A stretch of 64,000 bases of DNA from JAWLFY01 sp041685355 (GTDB lineage Bacteria; Planctomycetota; Planctomycetia; Pirellulales; Pirellulaceae): assembly GCA_041685355.1 (NCBI GenBank), contig JAWLFY010000002.1, positions 1-64,000 on the forward strand, read 5' to 3'. The notes beneath the pieces were generated by a model. It was given only the letters and a program-made list of their open reading frames with translations, was not told the DNA's origin and ran no database searches. The translations under genes were made by a program, and so were the position numbers. Positions 19,501 through 26,911 of this stretch are shown one piece after another. Each line of letters begins with the position of its first letter. Position 1 is the stretch's first letter.

Positions 19501-20034
19501 CCTCCTCCCTCGTCGGGACGGCTCTCCGTGTCGTTGGCGTGTCGCGCCGCAGCCGAGACGGGGAAATCGACGCACCCGTTGCGGGTGGCGATCGAGGGGG
19601 TGGACGGCCGAGGCCCGTTCAAACACTCCGCGGAGATCGCGATCCCCCGCAACGGACAATGGCAAACGAGACAGGTCGTGTTGGAGGTCAACGGGCTCGG
19701 TTCCGGCCGCGTCGAAAACCTTCGCTTGACCCTGGATAGCCTCGCCTCGGGGCGGATTTGGGTTGACGATGTCCATCTTCACGATCGGTTCCCGACCGCC
19801 GCCGAACGGAGCGAATTGCGAAGCCAGGCGTTCCTCGCGGTCCAGGGACTGCAGCGGGCAAATTTGACGGCCGCCTCCCGCTTGCTTCAAAATTTCTGGG
19901 CAAGGGAGTTGTTGTCCGACGTCGACGCGACGCAACCGTCGGAGCTGACGTCGACGCCAGGGTCGGATCGGGAGTCATCAGGCGGGATGGCGGCGCGGTT
20001 CCGAGAATGGTTGCCCGGACCGTTACGCTTTTGA
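16507..20034 (+). CDS. Large secreted protein with a TIM-barrel-like (GH10/DUF4985-type) core, planctomycete hypothetical
   Basis: A 1175-residue exported protein; residues 15-45 form a signal peptide. After a low-complexity Ser/Glu/Ala-rich stretch comes a beta-rich region (about 90-430), then a segment at about 435-830 that resembles a glycosidase-type barrel (RLIDYLREMGMNGAVIPI, NVWARWTPDFPL, RHPSVRGVVVATSPDS), then beta-sandwich or carbohydrate-binding-like regions (NGGFERTGDVELSGWL, about 930-1100) and a short helical tail. The catalytic acids cannot be assigned. I infer a polysaccharide-associated role from the architecture only. The longest overlapping frame at 16482-17993 lacks protein character. 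The SSKGSKASKGS stretch comes from a 9-bp repeat. Confidence 0.75.
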   Translation: MAGLRRRGTPTTRPIHRISVAVCGIAVLAIGSTPVPATPLSPPASAEASDPNSAEASETADTAVNQAEAGGGTPDEENAPPEDSAGAAVAGRPALTLNVFGDAPFIRPGATIETSVELDQVPDDDPQGRSLVIELRRVADGEIVETRRPSFEPSSSKGSKASKGSTGSALGSADGSDAGVAGPIRVDFSAPQTPGVYEIRCRVMIAAGRSWTGWRRDPESVATAIATVVVAAGDSAADQASSDDAATNESSWEQVGMVRASDARVWSLGPWLPSRPGRLIVGDAIRTHEPKPSLSQLKQVDHAGEVVAVIPPGQTLESELPSRVPGTPHRVTVRFPSGSPIRVRVEVIDRVDGEPTGQTFIFRRRLDRRPNEAWHTHRFVTYPSERGQRLRITNLDAKAAARLESIRVEAGPSRLADHVPKAVGSEKRQGRTSVLHIADADWIETFTSDLSRGDRFAGFAPASIAAHRADVAAGRLIDYLREMGMNGAVIPIHDGEHRWYAKEGSGDAGALRLETVLGRFDRAGLNVWARWTPDFPLAAIEKRSRDDAAASPVPLRRTSPFKGGSRAPGYNPFHPAVADALIEEFEKATVTCRRHPSVRGVVVATSPDSHFSVSPDASLDDPALAVQFVESRGDLSVPRGQRRAWAAHEGRDEFAAWLAEETEQLLARFASVQPATELILIDESRAAVSPDASAGAAPANVLTATTRLHPPSVALSEVLTRIGTSPRRGGETPASTRHQVLHLGTVPAFSGGTEETIDADLIADFTHEVDRIDPAHVIWEIPLSGGELSSRVADASRGFVALPVGTGQRRTPNDPGNGTVGVRQYRAADGTRLAIANRAPWGVEVELRFDNSTRCEPVPRGEGPTGVRIDPASGAKRVKVFVPALSWTAVHAKTPPERWNGWSARPSGGETTLRAIHDDVTAVFERLGKLTTPEKYFALSNGGFERTGDVELSGWLHAQHPPDAVTVDRAEVFEGKRSIRMNNSANLSSRAWLVSETIPPPSSGRLSVSLACRAAAETGKSTHPLRVAIEGVDGRGPFKHSAEIAIPRNGQWQTRQVVLEVNGLGSGRVENLRLTLDSLASGRIWVDDVHLHDRFPTAAERSELRSQAFLAVQGLQRANLTAASRLLQNFWARELLSDVDATQPSELTSTPGSDRESSGGMAARFREWLPGPLRF

Positions 20035-20060
20035 TCACTCGGTGGTGAGAGACGACCCGA

Positions 20061-20861
20061 ATGAAAAAATGCCTGAAATGGATCAGCGTCGGCATGCTCG
20101 CGTGCGGCCTCACGGTCGCCGCGTGCTCGTGGTGGGCGTTGCGACAGACGCAATACGTTCCCGATTTCTATCGCCTCGCGGCCCAGGAAAATCGTTCGGA
20201 TTCCGAGGCCGCCCGCCAGCGACTCCGTCAAGACTTCGAACGCTTGAAGGCGGACGCCTCGGAGCTCGGGACGTGGAGCGCCGCATTCAGCGATGAAGAG
20301 ATCAACGCCTGGCTCACCGAGGAGATCCCGAAGTCACTCCCCCGGTTGTTGGCCGGAGGCGTCCGTGAACCGCGGATCATGATCGAAGGTGACAAGGTGC
20401 TCGCCGCCGCACGGGTCAAGAATCGCCGCATCGAAACGGTGGTCTCGTGCGAGGTCGAAGTCGAATTGACCGAGCAGCCGAACGTGCTCGCGATGCGAAT
20501 CTCGAACCTGCGGGCCGGCAGCTTGGCGATCCCGCTCGAGCGGTTCCTGCAAAACATCACCAACGAACTCGCGAAAGGGGAAATCGACGTCCAGTGGGAC
20601 CTCACCGACGATGGCCCCGTGGCACTGCTGACGGTCCCGAGCGAACACCCCGAATACGTCCGCACGCCGGTGATCGTCGAATCGGTTCGGCTCGTCGACG
20701 GACACGTTCTGCTCGCCGGAAACACCGGTGAACTCGCACGCCATACCTACGCCCCTCGCGGTTCGGTCCACCGTTTCGTCTCCTACCAGATCGGTGAAAA
20801 CCGAAGCCGCCAAACCGCGCGGGCCGGGTCGTCGTCCGACAAAACGTCCCACCTCCGTTGA
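20061..20861 (+). CDS. Membrane-anchored or lipoprotein-like hypothetical protein
   Basis: A 266-residue protein of unknown function. The N-terminus MKKCLKWISVGMLACGLTVA followed by ACSWW is a signal segment with a possible lipobox (VAAC). The rest is soluble, with FSDEEINAWLTEEIP near residue 80, as seen in conserved planctomycete hypotheticals that are sometimes paired with large secreted proteins. It starts 26 bp after the 1175-residue protein gene, so the two probably form one transcript. Its 3' end overlaps the convergent phosphoesterase gene by 79 bp, so both C-termini are encoded on opposite strands of the same DNA. Confidence 0.75.
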   Translation: MKKCLKWISVGMLACGLTVAACSWWALRQTQYVPDFYRLAAQENRSDSEAARQRLRQDFERLKADASELGTWSAAFSDEEINAWLTEEIPKSLPRLLAGGVREPRIMIEGDKVLAAARVKNRRIETVVSCEVEVELTEQPNVLAMRISNLRAGSLAIPLERFLQNITNELAKGEIDVQWDLTDDGPVALLTVPSEHPEYVRTPVIVESVRLVDGHVLLAGNTGELARHTYAPRGSVHRFVSYQIGENRSRQTARAGSSSDKTSHLR

Positions 20862-21499
20862 AGCGCCAACCGGCCGATCCGCTGGTGCCCGCTCCGAGGA
20901 TCGAACCACGCGAGCCGCATCGTCGTGGTCGGTCCCGGCGATGCCTCGTGTTCCCCGGCCCCGGTGGGGTCCCGTTGCGGTTTCGGCCCTAACGTGGCGT
21001 AGGTGCCGCTTAGCACCCGGGTCACGTCTCCACGGCCGCGTGAAACCGGCCCTTCGTAATCGAGGTAAGCCGGGCGGTGGTCGGCAAGCCGCACCGCGTC
21101 CGACTCGAACGTTCTCTCCAGCGGTGACCCCAGCGGACCGGAAGTCGGATCTTTCGCCGCGGAGACCGCATGTGGGTCGGCCGTCACGCGTTCGTCGGGC
21201 GTGCGCGACAGGATCGTCGGCGTCGCCCAGGTCCACAGCATGGTCGCTTCCCCCCTCGCCAAACCCCACGGCTCGAACATCCAGTCCCAATGGGATGCGG
21301 AAAGAAACGAGCCGGGAACCACGGAGGATTCGGCGCCGGCGTCTCGGCTCGCGCGGGTGGGCCTGGCGTTTCGGGCCGCGGCGTTTCGGGCCGCGGCGTT
21401 TCGGGCCGCGGCGTCTCGGGCCGCGGCAACCCGTTCGACGGAATCATCGGGAACGTCGTGCCGGAGGATGACGAAGCGTCGTACGAAAGACCTATTCAA
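20783..21499 (-). CDS. Stand-alone LigD-type 3'-phosphoesterase domain protein with repeat-expanded loop
   Basis: A 238-residue protein resembling the DNA-ligase-D 3'-phosphoesterase (PE) domain, which trims 3' phosphates or ribonucleotides at DNA ends before joining. Signature elements are FVILRHD (His14, Asp15), SHWDWMFE (His70, Asp72) and LADHRPAYLDYEGPV (His141, Glu149), then GRGDVTRVLSGTY. In LigD the first two motifs are a few residues apart; here about 55 residues separate them, including AARNA repeats from a 15-bp minisatellite. No polymerase or ligase domain and no Ku gene is nearby. The start is TTG at 21499; an in-frame stop lies just upstream. It overlaps the convergent gene by 79 bp. 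The family call is from motif memory. Confidence 0.75.
   Translation of the reverse strand: MNRSFVRRFVILRHDVPDDSVERVAAARDAAARNAAARNAAARNARPTRASRDAGAESSVVPGSFLSASHWDWMFEPWGLARGEATMLWTWATPTILSRTPDERVTADPHAVSAAKDPTSGPLGSPLERTFESDAVRLADHRPAYLDYEGPVSRGRGDVTRVLSGTYATLGPKPQRDPTGAGEHEASPGPTTTMRLAWFDPRSGHQRIGRLALQRRWDVLSDDDPARAVWRLRFSPIW
21366..21425. repeat. In-frame 15-bp repeat, 4 copies
   Basis: GCGTTTCGGGCCGCG at 21366, 21381, 21396 and 21411 (the last has one change). On the minus strand it encodes the AARNA repeats inside the phosphoesterase loop between two active-site motifs. Confidence 0.92.
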
Positions 21500-21564
21500 A
21501 TGGAGGCTCTACCGTTTCTGTAAGGCTCTTCCGCGAGCCGTCCGGTCTCACCGCTCGGCGGGGC

Positions 21565-21598
21565 AAAAAAGACGACAGACAGTCAGGTGCCGACTGTC
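21565..21598 (-). terminator. Possible terminator for the minus-strand transcript
   Basis: Read on the minus strand, GACAGTC and GACTGTC (21592-21598 and 21578-21584) form a 7-bp stem with a 7-base loop; a run of six T follows after seven bases. It comes directly after the stop of the nucleotidyltransferase remnant. The gap before the T run weakens the call. Confidence 0.45.
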
Positions 21599-21599
21599 G

Positions 21600-21989
21600 C
21601 TAACCGTCAGGATCGTTGAGCAGTTCTTCCAGCCGTGATCGCAGGTTCGGCGGGTAGTTGTCGAGCCATGACGCGTCGATCATTCCGAGCGAAATCATGT
21701 CGAGCAAACGAACCTGATCTTTGCGGCGAAAGGCATTTAGTTCCATTCTTACGAGGGTTTCCAGCTCAACGGTTTGGAAATCGTTTGTTCGCGCTGCCGG
21801 TTCGATGTCCGGATTCGGTTCCCCACCTCGTTCGATCTTTCCGACCAGCAGCACATGCACGGCATCACGGGCTGACGCGTCCGGATGCTCGACAAACATA
21901 TCAGGCCCTGACGTGTTGCGGTGATGGAATCCCGCGCCCGTCATGGCTTTGGTCAAGGCCGGAAGATCGGTCGGGCGAGTGGTTGTCCC
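21600..21989 (-). pseudogene. C-terminal remnant of a nucleotidyltransferase-like gene
   Basis: The frame encodes a recognisable C-terminal half of a small nucleotidyltransferase-like family: AGFHHRNTSGPDMF, AVHVLLVGKI, VELETLVRMELNAF, DLISLGMIDASW-like text and PPNLRSRLEELLNDP. The first ~60 residues expected in relatives, with the GG..VDLL catalytic head, are absent. Reading upstream, similarity seems to continue (TDLPALTKAM) until the TGA of the TPR gene at 21990-21992, which is in the same frame. The only usable starts are a TTG at 21956 and an ATG at 21944, neither with a clear ribosome site. I infer a gene cut by a deletion whose breakpoint lies at the end of the TPR gene. A short functional protein cannot be excluded. 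Confidence 0.6.
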
Positions 21990-24530
21990 TCAGCGGTCGC
22001 GGGTGATCGCGTCGTAGCGGTCGCGGAGTTCGGTGGAATTTGGCGGATCGGTGAGCAACACGTATCGGGCCCGACGGCTGGCTTCGTCTCGATCCCCGAG
22101 ACGGGCCAACAGCTCACACGCGGCGAGCTTCGCCCGGTGCCATTCTGCGGACCCCTTGGGGACCCCCGCGGCGAACCGGTCCCAGACGACGACCGCGGCC
22201 TTGCGGGCGTCGACCCGATCACTTGCCGCGAGCGTCGTCGCGGCGTCACGGAGGACCGTCCCGGGGGCATCCGAGCGATCGGCCTCGGCAAAAAACAGCT
22301 CCACGGCGTCATCGACCCGGTCCAGCCAAACGAGCCTGCGGGCGCGATCGGTGGCGGCTTCCTGAAGGTTTGCCCAAGCTTCGATCACCGCCGCGACGGG
22401 CCGGCGAAGCGACGGCTCGTCGCGGGCGTCACGCATCAGACGCCACGCGGCGTTCGAGACGCGGTTGTCCGGCGGCGAGCGGAGCGGAGCCGATTCGCGG
22501 CGATCGCGACGGAAGGTGTCGACCGCGACGTCGAACGGACCTTCCGACGATTCAGGGTTCGAGTCGTGCGACCGCGGGTCGTGCGACCGCGGGTCGTTCG
22601 ACAGCGGGTCGTTCGACAGCGGGGGAAGCGAACGAAGCGTCTCTCGATCGACGAGGTAGACGGCTTCGACACGCCATGTCGGCCGGATCTCGCCGCCGTC
22701 CGGTTCACGGATCGCCTCGACGAATCGCTCGCACGTCGCCCGTTCGTCGCCCGGGTCGAGTCGGCCGACCGCGTCGCGCCATAGGGTCAACGCTTCGTCC
22801 CGCTGGCCCTCGGTGATCCGTCCGCTCGGGCGCCGCGTGAGCACCTCCGCGGCGTCGACGGCGTTTCCCGCGGCGACCAAGATCCGGGCGAGCCAGGGGC
22901 GGGCCGATTCGGCCGCTTCGCTTTCGGGCCAGCCCGTAACCGTTTCTCGCAACAACGATTCGATCGTCTCGGCATGGGGCGCACTCGTCCGCGCCGACAC
23001 GACGGCCGCCTGCAGCATCGCGGCGGACGCTTTCGACGCACCAGGGTGGCGGCGGGCGATCTCCGCGAGCGTCTCCGCGGCGGGTTCGGCTCGGCCCGCT
23101 TGGTGGAACGCGGCCGCGGCCTCGATCGCCAAACGGATCGCCTCGTCGGCGTCGGTCGCCCCCCGCGCCGCGGCGGCCAGCAGCTGCCCCCCGCGTGCCG
23201 GTTCACCACGGCGGATGCGGTCACGGCCTTGGGCGGCGACGACCGCGACTTCGCCCCCCGCGATCGATCTGTCGGCGTCGTCCCGATGCTTCATCCCGCC
23301 GAGCACCAACGCTTCGGCGCGACGTCGCGCGTAGCCGCCGTGACGTCGTTCGATCTGGTCGATCCATCCGCCGATGCTGTCGAGCGACTCGTCGTCGGAC
23401 ACCAACCGCAGCCGCAGCGTCGCCAAGTCCATCTCCAACGACGGCGGCGCGTCGTCGGGGGCACCGCCGTAATACTGCCGCACGCGGTCGAGCGCGTGAT
23501 CGATCCGGTTCGTTTTGATCGCGATCTCGACCGCCAACGCTTGGCGATCGGGATCGCTCGGCGGTGAATCGTGTTCCAACCGCCGCAGCAACGAGTCGGC
23601 CCGATCGGGATCGCCGCTTCGTAGCGCCGCCATCGCCCGCAGCCGCCGGGTTTCCTGGTGTGCCAACGTCCCGGCAGGCAGTTCGACGAGCGCTTCGGTC
23701 GCCGCCCGTTCGGCAGCGGACGCCGCCGCGACCCGATCGTCGGACGATTCCGGGAACAGCTCCGACGACAACAGCGCCAGCTCCACTTGGCGGACCAGCA
23801 GTCGTCGTTCCAACCGCATCAGGTCCGCGACCCGTTCCGCTGCCGTGCCGGCGAAGCGGCCGGCGGTGTCTTCCCGGTCACTCTCCGATCCGCGGACGAT
23901 CCGCCGCGATCCCTCCCGTCCGCTGTCGAGCTGCACCCGGCGGTCACGGACTTCGTCGATCAGCCGTTTCAGTTCCACCGACAGCCTCGCGACGCGATTC
24001 GCGGCCCGTCGGTGAAGCCCGGGTTCTGAATCCCCGTCGTGCTCGGCCGCGGTTCGGTTGGTCGTCGGGTCCGGCCTCGGCGCGATCGCCGCCGCGATCA
24101 CGTCGTGACGGATCGCCCGGAACTCGACGTCACGGAGTTCGGCACGGAGGAACAGCCGCCGCGGGTGCTCGGGGTACGAATCGAGGAGTCCGTTGATCCC
24201 GTCTTGGATCTCCGCGATCGTCTCGTCATCGAAATCGTCACCGGTCATCCGCCGCGCGGCGTCGACCCGCGTGCGCCGGGCCCACCACCATGCCGCTTCC
24301 TCGTCGACCGGTCGCAGCCTCTCGATCTCTTCGTCGCACCATGTGATCGCCTCGTCGAACCGGTCGCGGCGGGCGAGTTCCCGCAGCAGATCGGATCGCC
24401 AATCGTCGGTGACCCGGACGACCGCTCTCGCCCGCGACGGCGGCTCCGCGTGGGCGACGGGTGATCTCACGGAGGCATCGATCGCGACCGAGGCGGCCAA
24501 GGCCGCGAGCAACGTCGTCGGCGTTTTCAC
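21990..24530 (-). CDS. Secreted helical-repeat (TPR-like) protein of an ExbD operon
   Basis: An 846-residue exported protein. The N-terminal signal peptide ends near AHAEPPS, and the rest is almost entirely alpha-helical, alanine- and arginine-rich, with pairs of helices reminiscent of TPR or alpha-solenoid repeats (e.g. RRDRFDEAITWCDEEI, AAAFHQAGRAEPAAETLAEI). No catalytic motif is visible. The GTG start at 24530 comes one base after the TGA of the second exbD gene, so the three genes form an operon; the protein likely works with the ExbD pair at the cell envelope. A 15-bp repeat encodes SNDP/SHDP units near residue 640. The downstream end abuts the truncated nucleotidyltransferase. Confidence 0.75.
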   Translation of the reverse strand: MKTPTTLLAALAASVAIDASVRSPVAHAEPPSRARAVVRVTDDWRSDLLRELARRDRFDEAITWCDEEIERLRPVDEEAAWWWARRTRVDAARRMTGDDFDDETIAEIQDGINGLLDSYPEHPRRLFLRAELRDVEFRAIRHDVIAAAIAPRPDPTTNRTAAEHDGDSEPGLHRRAANRVARLSVELKRLIDEVRDRRVQLDSGREGSRRIVRGSESDREDTAGRFAGTAAERVADLMRLERRLLVRQVELALLSSELFPESSDDRVAAASAAERAATEALVELPAGTLAHQETRRLRAMAALRSGDPDRADSLLRRLEHDSPPSDPDRQALAVEIAIKTNRIDHALDRVRQYYGGAPDDAPPSLEMDLATLRLRLVSDDESLDSIGGWIDQIERRHGGYARRRAEALVLGGMKHRDDADRSIAGGEVAVVAAQGRDRIRRGEPARGGQLLAAAARGATDADEAIRLAIEAAAAFHQAGRAEPAAETLAEIARRHPGASKASAAMLQAAVVSARTSAPHAETIESLLRETVTGWPESEAAESARPWLARILVAAGNAVDAAEVLTRRPSGRITEGQRDEALTLWRDAVGRLDPGDERATCERFVEAIREPDGGEIRPTWRVEAVYLVDRETLRSLPPLSNDPLSNDPRSHDPRSHDSNPESSEGPFDVAVDTFRRDRRESAPLRSPPDNRVSNAAWRLMRDARDEPSLRRPVAAVIEAWANLQEAATDRARRLVWLDRVDDAVELFFAEADRSDAPGTVLRDAATTLAASDRVDARKAAVVVWDRFAAGVPKGSAEWHRAKLAACELLARLGDRDEASRRARYVLLTDPPNSTELRDRYDAITRDR
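22561..22620. repeat. In-frame 15-bp repeat, 4 copies
   Basis: Units GRGTCGTGCGACCGC-like at 22561, 22576, 22591 and 22606. On the minus strand they encode the LSNDPLSNDPRSHDPRSHD stretch of the TPR-like protein; pairs of units share the same variants. Confidence 0.9.
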
Positions 24531-24531
24531 C

Positions 24532-24999
24532 TCAGCGGCCCTCGGGACGATCGTCGGAGTCGCCGGCGGCGAACAGCACGCGGTCGGCCCCCGCGGTCCG
24601 CGCCGCGTCGTAAGCCCCGATCGCGTGCCGCATCGCGACCTCGCCGTCCGGATCGACGATCACCGGCGGTTGGACGCCGATCGCCAAGATCTCCGCGATC
24701 CGTTGCCGCAACGCCTGATCGCCGGCGACGGGTTGGCCGTTGAGTTGCCGGACGACGTTGCCGCGTTGCATCGACAGCCGGATCACGACCTCGTCGTAGA
24801 CCTCGACCATCGGCGGGGTTTCGGGTGACGACTCGGTGCCGCCACCGGGGGGTTCGGCGAGGGAGCTGGGGAGATCGAACTCGGGGAGCTCGAAGCTGCT
24901 CGTCCAAACGAAGAAGATCAACAGCAGGAACACGACGTCGATCATCGGCGTCATCTTCACCTCGGGCGGCGCGCCGCGGTTCACACGTGGCGGTCTCAT
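24532..24999 (-). CDS. exbD: ExbD/TolR-type biopolymer transport protein (second copy)
   Basis: 155 residues: a short basic cytoplasmic head (MRPPRVNRGAPPEVKMTP), one transmembrane helix with the conserved Asp in MTPMIDVVFLLLIFF, and a periplasmic domain. In the family this helix pairs with ExbB to use the proton gradient for energising outer-membrane processes. The true start is ATG 24999, overlapping the preceding exbD stop (ATGA); a much longer open frame upstream is an artefact of the high GC. No exbB is adjacent. Confidence 0.92.
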   Translation of the reverse strand: MRPPRVNRGAPPEVKMTPMIDVVFLLLIFFVWTSSFELPEFDLPSSLAEPPGGGTESSPETPPMVEVYDEVVIRLSMQRGNVVRQLNGQPVAGDQALRQRIAEILAIGVQPPVIVDPDGEVAMRHAIGAYDAARTAGADRVLFAAGDSDDRPEGR

Positions 25000-25418
25000 C
25001 GGGTCTCCTCGCGGAGGACGGCGATCGAGACGTCGACGATCCCGCCATGGGCGACCGCGGTCAGGATCGGGGCGACCCGCCGGTAGGGGACTTCGCGATC
25101 GGTGCGAATCCGCACCGCCGCCGATTCCCCGTCCCGCTCGCGGTGGGCCCGAATGACTTGGTCGAGCCGGTCCGCGTCGATCACCTCGGCCCCGACCCGC
25201 CAGCGGTGCTCGGCGTCGACACTGATCGTCAGCGGCGAGCGCTCCGGGTCGCGAGGTCCGGGGGTCGAGGCGGTAGGCAACTCGAGCGGCAGCCGGTTTT
25301 CCTGACGTGCCAGGTGACTCGACACGAGGAAGAAAATGATCAGCAGGAACACGACGTCGATCATCGGCGTCATGTTCGCTCCGACGGTGCCTCGGCGGTC
25401 GTTGGAGGGGACCTTCAT
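24996..25418 (-). CDS. exbD: ExbD/TolR-type biopolymer transport protein (first copy)
   Basis: 140 residues with the same plan: MKVPSNDRRGTVGANMTP head, transmembrane helix MIDVVFLLIIFFLVSSHLA with the essential Asp, then a periplasmic domain including VRIRTDREVPYRRV, typical of ExbD. ATG 25418 is preferred over an in-frame GTG at 25433. First gene of the exbD-exbD-TPR operon; two ExbD paralogues in tandem are common in planctomycetes, where the partner ExbB normally precedes them. Here the upstream neighbour is a divergent TerB-like gene, so ExbB must be encoded elsewhere. Confidence 0.92.
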   Translation of the reverse strand: MKVPSNDRRGTVGANMTPMIDVVFLLIIFFLVSSHLARQENRLPLELPTASTPGPRDPERSPLTISVDAEHRWRVGAEVIDADRLDQVIRAHRERDGESAAVRIRTDREVPYRRVAPILTAVAHGGIVDVSIAVLREETR

Positions 25419-25611
25419 GGCCCCATCGTACACCCTTTTCCCGACCGGTTACTGACTTGATTGGGCCCCCATGGTACCTTGAGCCTTCACACCCGACGGC
25501 CCGTCCGAACGGGCCGCTCAAGAGGTCGGAATCCGTCGGATGCGGTTCGTGATCGGTCGGCCCCGCCCACACCTTTCCCTCGCTGTCGGCACCGGAGACG
25601 TTAGAGACACG

Positions 25612-26178
25612 ATGTTTGACGCTGATCCCTTTGCGAAACGTAAGCGGGCGATGGAAGACGAGTTCTTTCACCGCGTTGACGAAAAGTTGCGGGAGAACCT
25701 CCGCCAAAAAATGGAACGGGAGCAGGCTCGGGAATCGATCGCCGCGGCGACGGGGATCGACGACGCGAAACTGCTCGACGAGTTGCTCGATGCCGGCATC
25801 GGCTCGGAAACCCTCGTCGCGTTGACGCTGATTCCTAGCGTGTTCGTCGCGTGGGCCGACGGGAACGTCACCGACGCCGAACGGGATGCCGTCATGAAGG
25901 CGGCCTCGGAGCGGGGGATCGATTCGGGTCACGTGGCCCTCGAAGTGCTCCAAGGTTGGCTGGGAAAACGGCCTCCCAAATCGCTGTGGGCGATGTGGAA
26001 GCAATACGCCGAGATCGCCGGGAAGACGCTCGACAACCAGACGAAACGCCGGTTCGCTGAAGAAATCGTCAAGCACGCGACCTGGGTCGCCAAAGCCTCG
26101 GGCGGGATCCTCGGCATCGGCAAGATTTCCGCCGCCGAGCAAACCGTCCTCGATGAAGTCTCCGCCGCGCTGAGCTGA
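25612..26178 (+). CDS. TerB-like domain protein
   Basis: A 188-residue cytosolic protein. The N-terminal third is charged and helical (FAKRKRAMEDEFFHRVDEKL), then an all-helical region carries VFVAWADGNVTDAERDAVM, the acidic helix pair of TerB-like (tellurite-resistance/DjlA-type) domains that bind metals, and a C-terminal GILGIGKISAAEQTVLDEV. Function unknown. ATG 25612 is preferred over the GTG-type extension to 25540 because it gives the acidic MFDADPF head without an arginine-rich low-complexity prefix. Divergent from the exbD operon. Confidence 0.7.
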   Translation: MFDADPFAKRKRAMEDEFFHRVDEKLRENLRQKMEREQARESIAAATGIDDAKLLDELLDAGIGSETLVALTLIPSVFVAWADGNVTDAERDAVMKAASERGIDSGHVALEVLQGWLGKRPPKSLWAMWKQYAEIAGKTLDNQTKRRFAEEIVKHATWVAKASGGILGIGKISAAEQTVLDEVSAALS

Positions 26179-26187
26179 GCGGCACGG

Positions 26188-26372
26188 GGGCGAGCCGATC
26201 GGGGGCGAGCCGATCGGGGGCGAGACGCCCGGGGGGGCGAACCGATCGGGAGCGAGCCGATCGGGGGTAAGACGCCCGGGGGGGCGAGCCGATCGGGGGC
26301 GAGCCGATCGGGAGCGAGCCGATCGGGGGCAAGACGCCCGGGGGGCGAACCGATCGGGGGCGGCGTCTCCTG
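26188..26372. repeat. 15-bp G-rich minisatellite between convergent genes, about 12 copies
   Basis: Diverged tandem copies of CGAGCCGATCGGGGG, organised as blocks of two to four units that each end in a GACGCCCGGGGGG variant. The blocks recur three times with about 60-bp spacing, so the array grew by higher-order duplication. It sits between the 3' ends of the TerB-like and HPF-like genes and carries no gene. Confidence 0.9.
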
Positions 26373-26391
26373 CCCGCGGCGAACCCGACCC

Positions 26392-26709
26392 TCACCGCTC
26401 GTTGAGCTTCCCGAGGGACGTGTCGAGGGCCGAACGGAGTTTTGCGATCGCCCCGCGGACCGATTGGGGGATCGTCGCCGCCCGTTCCCGCACCGTGATC
26501 GGCTGCATCCCGTTGAGACGCGCCTCGATCTTGCACTGCATGTCGTCGTCCCCCCCCTTTGCGGCGCTGTTTTGGTCGCTCAGGTGGACCTCCAGTCGTG
26601 TCACCCTTGACCCGAACCGGTGCAGCTTTTCCTCCAGCATTTCGCGGACCTCGTCGATCAAGTTGACGTCCGCGTCGGTGTGGTTGTCGGTGTTGACTTG
26701 AATCTGCAC
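26392..26709 (-). CDS. HPF/RaiA family ribosome-associated protein
   Basis: 105 residues matching the small single-domain ribosome hibernation factor/sigma-54 modulation family (PF02482): MQIQVNTDNHTDADVNLID start, FGSRVTRLEVHLSD, the glycine-rich NSAAKGGDDDMQCKIEARL, and QPITVRERAATIPQSVRGA. Such proteins bind the 30S decoding region in stationary phase or stress. I set the start at GTG 26709, which gives the conserved N-terminus and has AAGG about ten bases upstream; the open frame continues to 26895 with non-conserved sequence. No long C-terminal dimerisation domain is present. Confidence 0.88.
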   Translation of the reverse strand: MQIQVNTDNHTDADVNLIDEVREMLEEKLHRFGSRVTRLEVHLSDQNSAAKGGDDDMQCKIEARLNGMQPITVRERAATIPQSVRGAIAKLRSALDTSLGKLNER

Positions 26710-26911
26710 GGCGGGAAACCTTCGAGGAGGGGGTTGGCTTAAGGGAGAGGGAATGAGCGTAGCATGCTCGGCATTATTTCCCCTTCGGCGACAAGCGGGA
26801 ATGCCCCGGTGGGGGAGCGGACCGATCGGGAAATGGCCTTGGTCCGCCGGGGGAAGCTTTGTTAAAGCGACGAGGTGACGGGATACGCCTTCCACCGATG
26901 CGGGAACCAGG

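Noticed and set aside
24532..26142. 536-residue minus-strand frame with an ExbD C-terminus
   Set aside because: Only the last 155 residues match ExbD; the rest lies opposite the TerB-like gene and the other exbD.
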